Notes under the pieces: generated by a model
What the model saw: only the letters and a program-made list of their open reading frames with translations
Told to the model about the DNA's origin: nothing
Database searches by the model: none
Source of the DNA: an uncultured Flavobacteriaceae bacterium
GTDB lineage: Bacteria > Bacteroidota > Bacteroidia > Flavobacteriales > Flavobacteriaceae
Direction: 5' to 3'
Length of the DNA stretch: 64,000 bases
Assembly: GCA_947494695.1 (NCBI GenBank)
Contig: CANLWB010000004.1
Location: 372,001-436,000, forward strand
Made by a program: the position numbers and the translations under genes
Shown: positions 1 to 9,228 of the stretch, one piece after another
Numbering within the stretch: position 1 is the first letter of the stretch
Layout: every line of letters begins with the position of its first letter

Positions 1-2991
1 GTGTCTGGGAAATATTCGATTGGAGATGATGGGCGTCTATATAAAAATGGTATTAAAGTGAACAGTATTGATACCACCGACCCAAGAACCGAAGTCACTA
101 AAACCATGTATACAACGCCATCAACGTTGGCTACAAACCTTGGGTTTATCCAGGGAAATACAAGAAATAGGGTAACATCTATTGTGTATATTGAAGATTC
201 AACCTCGGGTCTCGATTGTAATAATGCCATTTTTTACGATTACGATATACATGGCAATGTCTCTAAAATGGCCTATTATCTGTATCTGGGAGATAATGCA
301 CAGAAAACATTAAAAACAACCGAATATGAATACGATTTAATAAGTGGTAATGTAAATCGGGTTGCTTATCAGAAAGGAGCGAACGATCAGTTTATGCATC
401 GCTACAGCTATGATGCCGATAACCGCATTACTTCGGTTGAAACATCTAGAAATGGAATTCTTTGGGAACGAGATGCTTCGTATCGGTATTATGAGCATGG
501 CCCATTGGCAAGAACCGTAATGGGAGATCAAAAGGTGCAGGGACTAGATTATGCCTATACCATACAAGGTTGGTTAAAGGGCATTAATGGAGAAAACGTA
601 GGGCAGAATGATATTGGACAGGATGGAGCCTCTACGGCAAAAGATGCTTACGCATTTTCTCTAAACTATTTTAATGGCGATTACATTTCTGTAGGGACTA
701 CACAACCATTCACGGCTGCGGAAACCTCCTCAAATGTAAACCAGAACAACCTTTACAATGGTAATATAAAAACCATGGTTACCAGTTTACTTGATTTAGG
801 AGGCAATCCGTTAAGCACATTACAAAATAATTACACTTACGATCAATTGAATCGAATAAAAGGAATGGATAGTTATGATTTAGCGTCCAACAACCTGGAG
901 TACCAAACAGAATATGTATATGATCGAAATGGTAATCTAAAAAACCTAAAACGTTGGTCGGAGGGAGTCCAAATGGATGATTTGAATTATACGTATAATG
1001 ATGTCGTTACAGATAAGCAATTAAGAAGTAATAGGTTATTTGCTGTAACCGATAACCCAACCTTGGATAGTAATTTTACAGATATAGATATTGATAGTGG
1101 ACAGACATTAGGTAGTATTAATGATACTACAGGAAATCTGGATGGAGCAAATTATAAATACGACGAAATTGGTCAATTGATTCAAGATACACAAGAGAAT
1201 ATTTCCAAAATAGATTGGCGTGTTGATGGTAAAGTGGCTAAAATAGAGAAGGTGGATGGTACAGAAATAGCCTTCGAATATGATGGGTTGGGCAATAGAA
1301 TTTCTAAAACCTATATACCACAAGGTAATACTGCAGATATAACACAAACCTATTACATTCGCGATGCACAGGGGAATACCCTGGCAGTCTATAATAAAGG
1401 GCTTGTAGAAATACATAATTCATCCGATTATTATATGCCATCTGGGACTATACATGATACTGTAGACACTATTGAAGCTGAACAAAACATTGTGTTGGCA
1501 AATGAAGGAACCTATACAGTCGCTCCAACAGGTGATGTAATTATAAAAGCCGGTAATTCTATACTTATGAAACCGGGGACACGCATACATACGGGAGCAA
1601 CAGTACGTGCCTACATTGACACAAATATTAATATTCCACCGGTTACAGAGCTCGTTGGGTTAAAACTATCTGAACATCATATTTACGGCAGTTCAAGATT
1701 AGGAATCCAACAATATACAGAAGAAACTGCTATTCCTGGAACCGAGATTGTAAACCATGTAGGGGATAAGCGGTATGAGTTAAGTAACCATTTGGGTAAT
1801 GTTTTAAGTGTTATTAGTGATAGAAAATTGGTAGATACCCAAAATAATACTATTTTTAAACCGGACGTTCTTACATATAATGATTACTATCCTTTTGGTC
1901 AATTGCTGCCCAATCGCCACGGTAGCTCAGACTCTTATAGATACGGCTTCCAAGGGCAGGAGAAAGATGATGAAGTTAAAGGGGAAGGGAATTCTATTAA
2001 TTATAAGTTTAGAATGCATGACCCACGTGTGGGTAGAATGTTGAGTATAGACCCTCTTCAAAACGATTTTCCATGGAATTCACCTTATGCTTTTGCTGAA
2101 AATAGGGTTATAGATAAGATTGAGTTAGAAGGTTTAGAAACATTCGACCCCGATACCAAACCTAGCGGCGTTACTCATATCTCAGTTGCTGTAGTACCTG
2201 GAGGTGATGCGGACAATTCTGGTTATTCTATCAAAGCTGGTCAGTATTCACTTATTCCAGTCAATACAACTTCATCTACAGGGGGAGACTATTGGATAGC
2301 AAGATTAACACAAGATGATGGTTCATACCAAGATGATTATATTGTTGGCCCTGATGGAGTTAAAGATTTTATAAAAAGTCATAAAACATTCAGATGGAAT
2401 GCGAATGTCTTTGATTGGGGTATCGCTTTAGGAGGTCAACCCAACCAAAGCTTATATGAAGGATGGAAATCTACTTGGACATTTGCTAATGTTCTAAATG
2501 GAATTACAATTTGGGGTGGTTCCATAGCTATGAGACCTAGGACAACGGTAACTCCGAGAACTACGCCGCTTAGAAGAGCTTCTAGTGTCATTTCTACTAT
2601 AGATGAAAGTGCAGAGGTTTTCATTCGTAATTCTGGTGTAGATAATGTAGCTGGTCATTTAGATGCTATCTATTCTGGTACTGCAACTATTGAAACATTA
2701 GAAGCAGGAACAAAAGTTTATAGATATTCAACTAAAGGAACTAATAGTCCTAAACATTACTTTACGACTAATAAAGAGGCTTTACCTGGAGATGTTGGTA
2801 AGCAAGGTTCTATATCAAAAAATATATCTAATACCATATTTGAAGAATTTACGTTAAATAAGCCTGTTAAAGTTCTTAAATCTAAAGTCAACAATGTAAC
2901 AGAGGCTGGAGCAACACAAGTATTTTCAACAGAAATACAAGGTAGTTCTGCGGTAAGAGAGTTACCTCTAGATATTAATCTTAGAAATTAA
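1..2991 (+). CDS. Rhs-family polymorphic toxin, 5' end outside window
   Basis: The frame is open from base 1 and the first codon is GTG with no visible ribosome site, so I read this as the 3' part of a larger gene. YD-type repeats ([33 protein letters not shown]) run over residues 75-440. An insert with a beta-strand PGT motif lies at about 480-545. The Rhs core ([43 protein letters not shown]) spans about 590-690. After the core comes a variable tail of about 300 residues, as in polymorphic toxins. Its last 100 residues have an R in KVYRYS and a Q in GATQVFST, spaced as in TNT-like NAD-glycohydrolase/ART-fold toxins, but this match is weak. A small gene follows 7 bp later, the usual immunity position. 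The Rhs assignment is firm; the toxin activity is inferred. Confidence 0.9.
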   Translation: MSGKYSIGDDGRLYKNGIKVNSIDTTDPRTEVTKTMYTTPSTLATNLGFIQGNTRNRVTSIVYIEDSTSGLDCNNAIFYDYDIHGNVSKMAYYLYLGDNAQKTLKTTEYEYDLISGNVNRVAYQKGANDQFMHRYSYDADNRITSVETSRNGILWERDASYRYYEHGPLARTVMGDQKVQGLDYAYTIQGWLKGINGENVGQNDIGQDGASTAKDAYAFSLNYFNGDYISVGTTQPFTAAETSSNVNQNNLYNGNIKTMVTSLLDLGGNPLSTLQNNYTYDQLNRIKGMDSYDLASNNLEYQTEYVYDRNGNLKNLKRWSEGVQMDDLNYTYNDVVTDKQLRSNRLFAVTDNPTLDSNFTDIDIDSGQTLGSINDTTGNLDGANYKYDEIGQLIQDTQENISKIDWRVDGKVAKIEKVDGTEIAFEYDGLGNRISKTYIPQGNTADITQTYYIRDAQGNTLAVYNKGLVEIHNSSDYYMPSGTIHDTVDTIEAEQNIVLANEGTYTVAPTGDVIIKAGNSILMKPGTRIHTGATVRAYIDTNINIPPVTELVGLKLSEHHIYGSSRLGIQQYTEETAIPGTEIVNHVGDKRYELSNHLGNVLSVISDRKLVDTQNNTIFKPDVLTYNDYYPFGQLLPNRHGSSDSYRYGFQGQEKDDEVKGEGNSINYKFRMHDPRVGRMLSIDPLQNDFPWNSPYAFAENRVIDKIELEGLETFDPDTKPSGVTHISVAVVPGGDADNSGYSIKAGQYSLIPVNTTSSTGGDYWIARLTQDDGSYQDDYIVGPDGVKDFIKSHKTFRWNANVFDWGIALGGQPNQSLYEGWKSTWTFANVLNGITIWGGSIAMRPRTTVTPRTTPLRRASSVISTIDESAEVFIRNSGVDNVAGHLDAIYSGTATIETLEAGTKVYRYSTKGTNSPKHYFTTNKEALPGDVGKQGSISKNISNTIFEEFTLNKPVKVLKSKVNNVTEAGATQVFSTEIQGSSAVRELPLDINLRN

Positions 2992-2998
2992 ATAATCA

Positions 2999-3451
2999 AT
3001 GACACATATAGATAAGTACTATTTTTTCCTTTTTAATTCAATAAGTGCAGCAAATAGCAACCCTAAATATCGTTTCTTTTTTAATACAACAAAAAATGTG
3101 TTAATTATGAAACTAGCTAATAATGTAAATGATGAAATGCTTAACAATTGGATAGAATTACCAAAACTTACATATTTTGATAAAAAGAGTTTTTTAAAAT
3201 CATTTTCCGATAGACAAGATGAATTATTTCAAAAAGAGATTAATAAACTAATTAAGAATTATAAAGAAGATTCAGATTTTAATTTAACTAATGATTTAAA
3301 AAAGATAGATTTAGGCATAGCATTTAAATTTGAAATGGAAAGAGGCTCTTTTCTGCACGAAAACATTGATGAATTATATAAGGATTTAAATTTAAATGAA
3401 AAGCTTTCTCTTGATTTTAGTGACGTACAGGGAGGCGGTGGTGTAAATTAG
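2999..3451 (+). CDS. Putative immunity protein to the upstream Rhs toxin
   Basis: A 150-residue cytoplasmic protein with no signal peptide or membrane segment. It is rich in Lys, Asp and Asn, ends in a Gly-rich tail (VQGGGGVN), and has lower GC than its neighbours. I do not recognise the family. Its role is inferred only from position: it starts 7 bp after the stop of the Rhs toxin and is followed directly by terminator-bearing repeats, the standard toxin-immunity arrangement. It would bind the toxin tail inside the producing cell. Confidence 0.6.
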   Translation: MTHIDKYYFFLFNSISAANSNPKYRFFFNTTKNVLIMKLANNVNDEMLNNWIELPKLTYFDKKSFLKSFSDRQDELFQKEINKLIKNYKEDSDFNLTNDLKKIDLGIAFKFEMERGSFLHENIDELYKDLNLNEKLSLDFSDVQGGGGVN

Positions 3452-3503
3452 GGTAATGTGGTAAACTGATGTTATCCAATCCCCCCGCTGTTCCGTAGTA
3501 TGC

Positions 3504-3605
3504 GCTACCGCTAGCATTTGCTAGTGGCGGTACGAGTAAGAAATAAAAAAAATGATATAGAAAAAGCTTTTACAGAAATGTAAAGGCTTTTTTATGAATA
3601 AGCCA
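3504..3605 (+). repeat. Hairpin-plus-terminator repeat, unit A
   Basis: First of two about 100-bp direct repeats. It starts with a hairpin: TACCG plus CTAGC pairs with GCTAG and CGGTA across a TGG bulge. A conserved AT-rich stretch (ACGAGTAAGAAATAAAA) follows, then a terminator-like hairpin (AAGCTTTTACA/TGTAAAGGCTT plus T-run, 3564-3593). The terminator part would end the Rhs-immunity transcript. Confidence 0.75.
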
Positions 3606-3663
3606 AACGAGCCTTAGTATCTCTAATCATGGCCCCAGATGGCGCTAGTATGTCAAAGTAACG

Positions 3664-3768
3664 GCTACCGTCACGCTATGGCGTGATGGCGGTTCGAGTA
3701 AGAAATAAAAAAAAATAATTTAGAAAAGCTTTTACAGAAATGTAAAGGTTTTTTTATGAATAAGCCAA
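3664..3768 (+). repeat. Hairpin-plus-terminator repeat, unit B
   Basis: Second copy, same order of parts. The upper stem is different but still paired: TCACGC/GCGTGA (3671-3676 with 3681-3686) instead of CTAGC/GCTAG, with the same TGG bulge and lower TACCG/CGGT stem. The terminator hairpin and the final ATGAATAAGCC are nearly identical to unit A. The compensatory change argues that the fold, not the sequence, is kept. Confidence 0.75.
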
Positions 3769-3813
3769 TCCTCGCTTTAGTATTAAGAAGTCCAAACAAG
3801 AAAAATAAAACGG

Positions 3814-3853
3814 AAGAGGCCACCTAAAAATTTCTTTTCAGGCGACCTCTTTT
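3814..3853 (-). terminator. Likely terminator of the FAD/AOS fusion gene
   Basis: AAGAGGCCACCT (3814-3825) pairs with AGGCGACCTCTT (3840-3851) with two non-Watson-Crick positions. Read on the minus strand it is followed by a T-rich run. On the plus strand it is also followed by TTTT, so it may work both ways between the convergent Rhs and fusion genes. Confidence 0.6.
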
Positions 3854-3961
3854 GAAATGTTGTGTTAAATTTTTATTTCAACAGATCCTATAAAAGAGTT
3901 AAGACTTCATAAGCCCATTAGTCCAATAAAACATGGGGGGCAACTCAACTCCCAAGAGCTG

Positions 3962-4054
3962 TTATTTTTTTTCAGTGTTTTCAAGAGAGCGATTGCTCGT
4001 TTCTTGCTCATAATTTTCAACATAGACTTTAGCCTCTTCAATGGCAGAAGCAGA
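3962..4054 (-). pseudogene. Orphan C-terminal tail of an alpha-oxoamine synthase
   Basis: Directly after the TAG stop of the fusion gene, and in the same frame, the minus strand encodes 30 residues beginning SASAIEEAKVYVENYEQETS and ending in ENTEKK before TAA. This is a second, diverged copy of the end of the synthase domain inside the fusion gene (IASAIEEAKTYVDHYEQETS). By eye about 48 of 57 bases agree. It has no start codon. It looks like the former natural end of the synthase gene, displaced when the TPR part was added, or the remnant of a tandem duplication. Confidence 0.8.
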
Positions 4055-7000
4055 CTAAATTTTTATTTTAGTTTTAAGAAATTTGAAGTATTTGATATCG
4101 TCTTCCATGAAGATCTCTTCACCTGCTCCCATATAGGCTCTGGTCAACTCGTCTGCCGCTTTATCTATATTTTTTTGTTCAAAATACGCTTGGCCTAGTC
4201 TTAAATGCACAAACGGGTTTCCTAATCCATTAGGGCATTGAACAGCATTATAAAAACATTTAAAGCATTTTTCGTAATTCCCTAAACGAAAATGAATATC
4301 GCCAATCGCAGCGTAAATCCAAGTAGCAGCCTCCAATTCTTTTTTATTCTCTGGCAACAACCTTAAAGCAGATATATATTTAGACCTTGCCTCTTCAAGC
4401 TTTTCTGCCCGTGCCAACTTATCCCCCTGCTTACAAAGTAAAGTAACTTTGCTACTCGTTTCTTGCTCATAATGATCGACATAAGTTTTAGCTTCTTCGA
4501 TGGCAGAAGCAATAGTTTCGACCACAGTTTTTGCCTGCTCTATAGTATGCGATGCCATAACCTGCAATCTGAATCTGGCACTACCAATAGGCACAACCGG
4601 ATATTCTAAAATCATGGTAGCAATGTTACGCTCGGTCATAATTTTATGAGCAATACGAGCAACCTTTTCATCGCCGATCATGACAGGTACGATAGCCGAA
4701 GGTTTCCCAATACAAGTAATCCCCTTTTTACTAAACTCCTCCCGAATGTAGTTAACTACATTTAAAAGGTTTGCTCTAAGTGTAGCACCTTCCTGGCTTC
4801 TCATAATTCTTGTCGCCTCTAGGGCTACTGCCGTTTGCATGGGACAGATCGCATTCGAAAACATAAAGGCACTGCTATACATTTTAGAATAATGCTTAAC
4901 TGCAGCGGAATTCGTTGCTAGAAACCCGCCATTGCTCGCAAACGATTTTGAGAAACTTCCCATAACCAAATCTACTTTACCAGTCATCCCCTGATTGGCG
5001 ATATGTCCGCCACCATTTTCTCCCAATGCCCCGAAATCGTGAGCGACATCTAGCATCAAGGTCGCATCAAACTCGTGGCAAACGGCTTGCAGTGCTTGAA
5101 TATCTGGTGTATTGCTATCCATTGAAAAGAGCCCTTCCGATATTACGAAGATACCATTACGTTTGTCCTTTTCTCTAATATTTTCTAATAAACCTCTTAC
5201 AGCATCTACGGATACATTCGGATGCCTATATACGTTTTTAGTTGCTGCATAGGCGCCTTGATAGAGGCAAGAGTGCGCCAGACGATCCATAACAATATGA
5301 TCTTGTGGTCTCACAAGTCCTGTGATGGTTCCAAAACCTGCAGCCCAACCCGTTGGGAAAATCATAACGTGCTTCATACCGGTCATTTCGGCAATAGCTT
5401 CTTCTAATTCATGTACCAATTCTGTATTGCCAATAACCATGGGAGAACCCGCACTATGAGGCCCATATTTGGCAAGAGCTTTTTGTGCAGCATCCATCAC
5501 TTGTGGGTGTCCACCCAGAGAGAGGTAATCCTGAGACGCAAAATTGATACCGTCAATATGTCTATCGCTAGCATCAAACATACTGGCATCTGTCCCGGGA
5601 AATGATTTAAGAGTTCTTGCATATTGCCAGGTATTGCAGGCATTTCGTGCATTGTACCATTCGAAGTAATCATCAACACGCTTTAAAATATTGGGGCCAA
5701 CAGGAGCTCCAAAATCCACACAGGTTCTATTGAGTGCGATGTCTTCTTGAGAAATGGTGCTATCTGTTTCAAAAATGTTTTTGTAGTATTTATAGATGTC
5801 TTTTTTATAAGGTTCCAGATCCTTATCTTTTTCTAAAATGGGTTTCAAGACATCTTTCATGTTTTTTTCTGTAAAGAAATCGCGTACAGGAAAGGTATCT
5901 CCATACATAGCGATAAACCGATTGGCTTGATTTTGGTTTTTGGCCAATGCTTCAAACATTTGTACTTCACTAGCAGAAGCCGGGTTCATTTCTGCTGTTT
6001 TCGATACAAATTCCTGATATCTCCAGGTATCTAAATGCCTTTTTCTGGCGTAACTTTTTAGTGATTCATCCAAATTTCCGTTTGCAATTCCTTCCTTAAT
6101 ATGTATAGCTATAAGTTCGGCATCCCGAAAGGCATGGGTCATTCCACTGGCCGTACATTGGTCTTTAAAACTTGCAGCATCTCCAACCAATGCGTAGCCC
6201 TTACCAGAGGCATTTCTAATAAAAGACTCCATTTTGTTGGTGGTTACGATGGCTTTTTCTCTTACCGCTTTTTCTACAACCGAACCAATTTCTGGATTGA
6301 CATACTTGACCGCTTTTAAGAAATTTTCATTTTTATTTCCCGTTCTTAGGCCTTTTAGCCAATTTTTTGGACCATAAATCATGGTCATGTTGTGTCCATC
6401 GTTTGTAGGAACAATCCCGATAGACATTCGTCCTCTTTTTTGAATTATTGGGTTTTTAAAGTTAAAACCGGAAAAGTAGGTATAGGCAGCAAAAGTGCAA
6501 TTATCTCTGGTTTCTTCTTTTTGGGTGCCTGTTAATTTTGCAACAAGAGAATCTGCGCCATCTGCGCCAATCACTAAGTTACCTTGAGCAGTGATGATTT
6601 CTCCGGTTTTGTTTTTTCCTTTTATACCACAAACCCTATTGTCGTTTTCGTCGAAAATGAGTTCCTCTACCGAAAAACCTTCCATAAGTTCGGCGCCCTG
6701 CTCAACGGCATAGTCAATCAATATTTTGTCAATTACATATCTTTTAGCAGAAAAAGATGTTTGAACCATGTGATCTGCGTTTTTATGTAATTTCATAAAA
6801 CGTTTTTCTAGTATTTCTAAGGGTACTTCGCCTACAACTTTAATGCCTTCTAGGGTGATTTCAATGGTCTTACTCGATGGGGTTTTTTCTAGAATGCGAT
6901 CGAGTATTCCCAACCTATTGAGGTAAGAGGCACCTCGCGGCCAGACAAAATGGGTTGATAAGGTGTCTTGGGGAAAGGTGGTCTTATCAACGATAAGAAC

Positions 7001-7084
7001 ATGAAGTCCCAGTTTTGCCAAATGAGCTGCTGTTGTTGCACCAGCACATCTAGCACCAACGATAATAACATCGTAATTTTTCAT
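4055..7084 (-). CDS. FAD monooxygenase / alpha-oxoamine synthase / TPR fusion
   Basis: 1009 residues in three parts. Residues 1-440 are an FAD-dependent monooxygenase of the geranylgeranyl-reductase/halogenase type, with a dinucleotide motif at 10-15 (GARCAG), a DG motif (VIGADGADS) and a GD motif (LVGDAASFKDQ). Residues about 470-875 are a PLP-dependent alpha-oxoamine synthase (the KBL/BioF/serine palmitoyltransferase fold) with DVAHDFGALG and the PLP lysine K713 in GSFSKSF. This fold normally condenses an amino acid with an acyl thioester and releases CO2. Residues about 890-1009 are TPR repeats (WIYAAIGDIHFRLGNYEKC, GLGNPFVHLRLGQAYFE), like the stand-alone TPR proteins often seen beside polymorphic toxins. 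There is no signal peptide, so it is cytoplasmic. The product is unknown; an oxidised amino-ketone or lipid is a guess. No carrier protein or partner gene is adjacent. Confidence 0.85.
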   Translation of the reverse strand: MKNYDVIIVGARCAGATTAAHLAKLGLHVLIVDKTTFPQDTLSTHFVWPRGASYLNRLGILDRILEKTPSSKTIEITLEGIKVVGEVPLEILEKRFMKLHKNADHMVQTSFSAKRYVIDKILIDYAVEQGAELMEGFSVEELIFDENDNRVCGIKGKNKTGEIITAQGNLVIGADGADSLVAKLTGTQKEETRDNCTFAAYTYFSGFNFKNPIIQKRGRMSIGIVPTNDGHNMTMIYGPKNWLKGLRTGNKNENFLKAVKYVNPEIGSVVEKAVREKAIVTTNKMESFIRNASGKGYALVGDAASFKDQCTASGMTHAFRDAELIAIHIKEGIANGNLDESLKSYARKRHLDTWRYQEFVSKTAEMNPASASEVQMFEALAKNQNQANRFIAMYGDTFPVRDFFTEKNMKDVLKPILEKDKDLEPYKKDIYKYYKNIFETDSTISQEDIALNRTCVDFGAPVGPNILKRVDDYFEWYNARNACNTWQYARTLKSFPGTDASMFDASDRHIDGINFASQDYLSLGGHPQVMDAAQKALAKYGPHSAGSPMVIGNTELVHELEEAIAEMTGMKHVMIFPTGWAAGFGTITGLVRPQDHIVMDRLAHSCLYQGAYAATKNVYRHPNVSVDAVRGLLENIREKDKRNGIFVISEGLFSMDSNTPDIQALQAVCHEFDATLMLDVAHDFGALGENGGGHIANQGMTGKVDLVMGSFSKSFASNGGFLATNSAAVKHYSKMYSSAFMFSNAICPMQTAVALEATRIMRSQEGATLRANLLNVVNYIREEFSKKGITCIGKPSAIVPVMIGDEKVARIAHKIMTERNIATMILEYPVVPIGSARFRLQVMASHTIEQAKTVVETIASAIEEAKTYVDHYEQETSSKVTLLCKQGDKLARAEKLEEARSKYISALRLLPENKKELEAATWIYAAIGDIHFRLGNYEKCFKCFYNAVQCPNGLGNPFVHLRLGQAYFEQKNIDKAADELTRAYMGAGEEIFMEDDIKYFKFLKTKIKI

Positions 7085-7462
7085 GGTAAATTAATTTATT
7101 AATTAGTAAATTTTGGAGCAATTTTGCTGAACGATTTGGTGTGTATTTTGTAGGGTAAATTTATCTAAAATATGAAGTTTAATCATACGCAACTTGAAAG
7201 TTTAACATTATATTACAAGAAAAAATGTGTTTAGATTTGCTAAAAAAGATTACCACTTCTGAAACGAATGTTTTTGTAAATGCTTTAAAATATTGGGTAA
7301 CAGGTTTTTCTAGGAGTCGGGCCAATATTTCACCACAATGTATCCCACAATTTCAGTTTCAGAACATCATTGAAAAATTCGAAAACCCTCATTTTAATAA
7401 GGCAAAACCTTAGTGTTGTTTTTTAAGGAAGGTATACATTAGCTATTTAATGTATCTATGCA
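7085..7462. other. Divergent intergenic region, no clear feature
   Basis: 378 bp between the divergent fusion gene and the MORN gene, so it should hold promoters for both. I see no -7 box that I would defend. A 62-codon plus-strand frame at 7225-7413 lacks family resemblance and is not called. Confidence 0.4.
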
Positions 7463-8236
7463 ATGAAAAGAATAGCAAGTCTTACAATATGTGTGTGTTT
7501 ATGTTTTGCATTTTCTACAGATATCCAAAGAAAAGTAATTCGATACAATGGTTTTGATATTGAGTGCTATGTTGCTTTAAAAAGGCAGAGTAGTTTTAAC
7601 AAAAGTAAAATCTATTATTGGTTTAAATCCGGGGAGATACATAATTCAGTGTCGGCCTCAGGTGGGCTGGTATTGCATAAACAGTATTCTAAATATTATA
7701 GAGGAAAACAACTAGCAGAGCAAGGGGGTTTTAGTTACGGTTTAAAGGTTGGCCAGTGGAGAAGCTGGTATCGTAACGGACAATTAAAAAATCATGAGCA
7801 ATGGGTAGATGGCTATAAGAGTGGTCCCTTTAAGGCATACGATTCTTTAGGGAATCTTGTAAAAAAAGGTAATTATAGAAATAATCTAAAATCTGGTTAT
7901 TGGATAGATTATGTTAAAAAAGACACTATCTATCATAAACATAATTTCGAATTTGAAGAACGTCCCAAAACCCTGGTAGAACGATGGCTTAGAAAGCGCG
8001 ATTCTTTGGAGAAAATTCAAATTAAAGCCGATAGACTTATTAACAGAAAAAATGACTCTATAAAACGTGTCAAACTAAAATTAGAACGACGAACAGAGCG
8101 GCGTAATGACTCTATAAAACGCGTACAGGCAAAAATTAAACGGAAGCACCAAAAGCGTTTAGACTCCATTAATAAAATTAATGGAAAACCTAAACAGAAA
8201 AAGAACGTCTTTAATAAGCTGTTTAAGAAGTCGTAA
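7463..8236 (+). CDS. Secreted MORN-repeat (YwqK-like) protein
   Basis: 257 residues with an N-terminal signal peptide (about 1-19). Residues 60-155 carry MORN_2-type repeats: GLKVGQWRSWYRNGQLKNHE, DGYKSGPFKAYDSLGNL, NNLKSGYWIDY. These are the repeats of the so-called YwqK family, common in Bacteroidota near toxin loci and on the cell surface. Residues 165-257 are strongly basic and probably helical, with a recurring NDSIKRV or LDSIN unit that looks like internal duplication. The role is not known. The signal peptide argues against a cytoplasmic antitoxin. It appears to be a single-gene unit. Confidence 0.7.
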   Translation: MKRIASLTICVCLCFAFSTDIQRKVIRYNGFDIECYVALKRQSSFNKSKIYYWFKSGEIHNSVSASGGLVLHKQYSKYYRGKQLAEQGGFSYGLKVGQWRSWYRNGQLKNHEQWVDGYKSGPFKAYDSLGNLVKKGNYRNNLKSGYWIDYVKKDTIYHKHNFEFEERPKTLVERWLRKRDSLEKIQIKADRLINRKNDSIKRVKLKLERRTERRNDSIKRVQAKIKRKHQKRLDSINKINGKPKQKKNVFNKLFKKS

Positions 8237-8728
8237 TTCCTGGAGAGGTAGAGACCTCATGAACGGAATTTGTAACTCTTCGGTTGTTGGAATCTTTTGA
8301 ATGAAGTCCAGCCCATTTTATGGAAACAGGAGGTGTTACACGTTTAAAGCGCTCCTTGTTTTGATAACGCCATATCTCTTTAAATATAAATACTAATAAC
8401 GGTCAAGATTGGTAAATAAAGGGGACTATGACCTTTCGCAAAAATAAAGAAAACCATTCTTATGGCTGATACTGCGGTGACAGCGTAGCAAAATATAGGT
8501 CTGTTTTGTCTTGAGCTGTTGTCTGCCAGATGAGCAGGACGTTTGAGGTGAAGTTTTTCTCATTGGAATCTTTTCTTTATCTACTTTTCTTTATACAAGA
8601 AAAGTAGATAAAGTTTAAAAGATTCCCTACCAGCCAAACTTGGCTGGTCAATTAGCATATTCAGATATTGCTTTTAAGAATAAACGTTTAACTTAGTTAA
8701 TAAGTTATTCAATCGTTTACTTTAAATC
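8237..8728. other. Intergenic region with long palindromes
   Basis: 492 bp between convergent genes with no coding frame I can support. The right half carries the two palindromes listed separately, and a short GAGGT/ACCTC inverted repeat lies at 8243-8257. Base composition is higher in GC than the flanks, which may indicate an old inserted sequence. Confidence 0.5.
8565..8650. repeat. Two adjacent palindromes
   Basis: Palindrome 1 (8565-8626): a 27-base left arm from GGAATCTTTTCTTTATC to ACTTTTCTT is repeated inverted after a TATAC loop, with only a 3-base insertion in the right arm. Palindrome 2 (8629-8650): ACCAGCCAA and TTGGCTGGT, a perfect 9-bp stem around AC. Palindrome 1 could act as a two-way terminator between the convergent genes, but its size is unusual for that and suggests a dispersed palindromic element. 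Confidence 0.75.
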
Positions 8729-9139
8729 TTAAAGTGAGTTCTCAAGCAATTCTTGCAAATTTTCAGCTCTATCATCAACAGCACCAAAATTGACGCAAGA
8801 TTCATGATCCAGGGTTAGGATTCCATCTTCAAATTTCATCCATTTATGAGCTGAAAATATACCGCTTTCATCTTGAATCACGATTTTCTTTAAAACCTCT
8901 TGCAAAGCTTCCTTACCCATATCGTCACTACAAATACCTTCAAAAGCTTTGATTGTAGGCTCAAAATAAACGCCAGCAAAGGCTTCTTCGTAATTGTTTA
9001 GGTTTATGTTTTTATCTAAAGTATTCCATTTTACTTCAATGTCAACATCAAAACCTAAAGTTTGTAACATACGATCTTTTAAGTCCGGAAATTGATTCTC
9101 TTCAAAACTCTTGATAGCTCTTTTTTCTTGTAATCCCAT
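8729..9139 (-). CDS. Conserved-looking small protein of unknown function
   Basis: 136 residues from the chosen start MGLQEKRAI. An upstream in-frame ATG at 9178 would add 13 basic residues that do not look like part of the fold. The protein is soluble, acidic, with no signal peptide, and has mixed alpha/beta character (VDIEVKWNTL, GILTLDHESC). I do not recognise a family. It follows another minus-strand gene of similar type 89 bp upstream, so the two may be cotranscribed. Confidence 0.6.
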   Translation of the reverse strand: MGLQEKRAIKSFEENQFPDLKDRMLQTLGFDVDIEVKWNTLDKNINLNNYEEAFAGVYFEPTIKAFEGICSDDMGKEALQEVLKKIVIQDESGIFSAHKWMKFEDGILTLDHESCVNFGAVDDRAENLQELLENSL

Positions 9140-9228
9140 AATTACTTTGTATTTTTTAATTAAACGTGAACAAAACAAAACAAAAAATCATCGTTATAAA
9201 TCACTTAAAAGCGGTAAAATAGAGCTAC

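Noticed and set aside
1-3. GTG at the first base as a start codon of the Rhs gene
   Set aside because: The frame is open to the window edge and Rhs proteins of this type are much longer, so it is an internal Val.
3504-3768. The two hairpin repeats as a CRISPR array or integron attachment sites
   Set aside because: Only two units with long terminator-containing repeats, no cas or integrase gene, and the fold is stem-terminator rather than attC-like.
7225-7413. 62-codon plus-strand reading frame in the gap before the MORN gene
   Set aside because: No recognisable family, no signal, atypical composition and no supported promoter; likely chance.
7463-8236. MORN protein as antitoxin of a toxin-antitoxin pair
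   Set aside because: It has an export signal and no adjacent toxin gene; the antitoxin label of the YwqK family is not supported by anything here.
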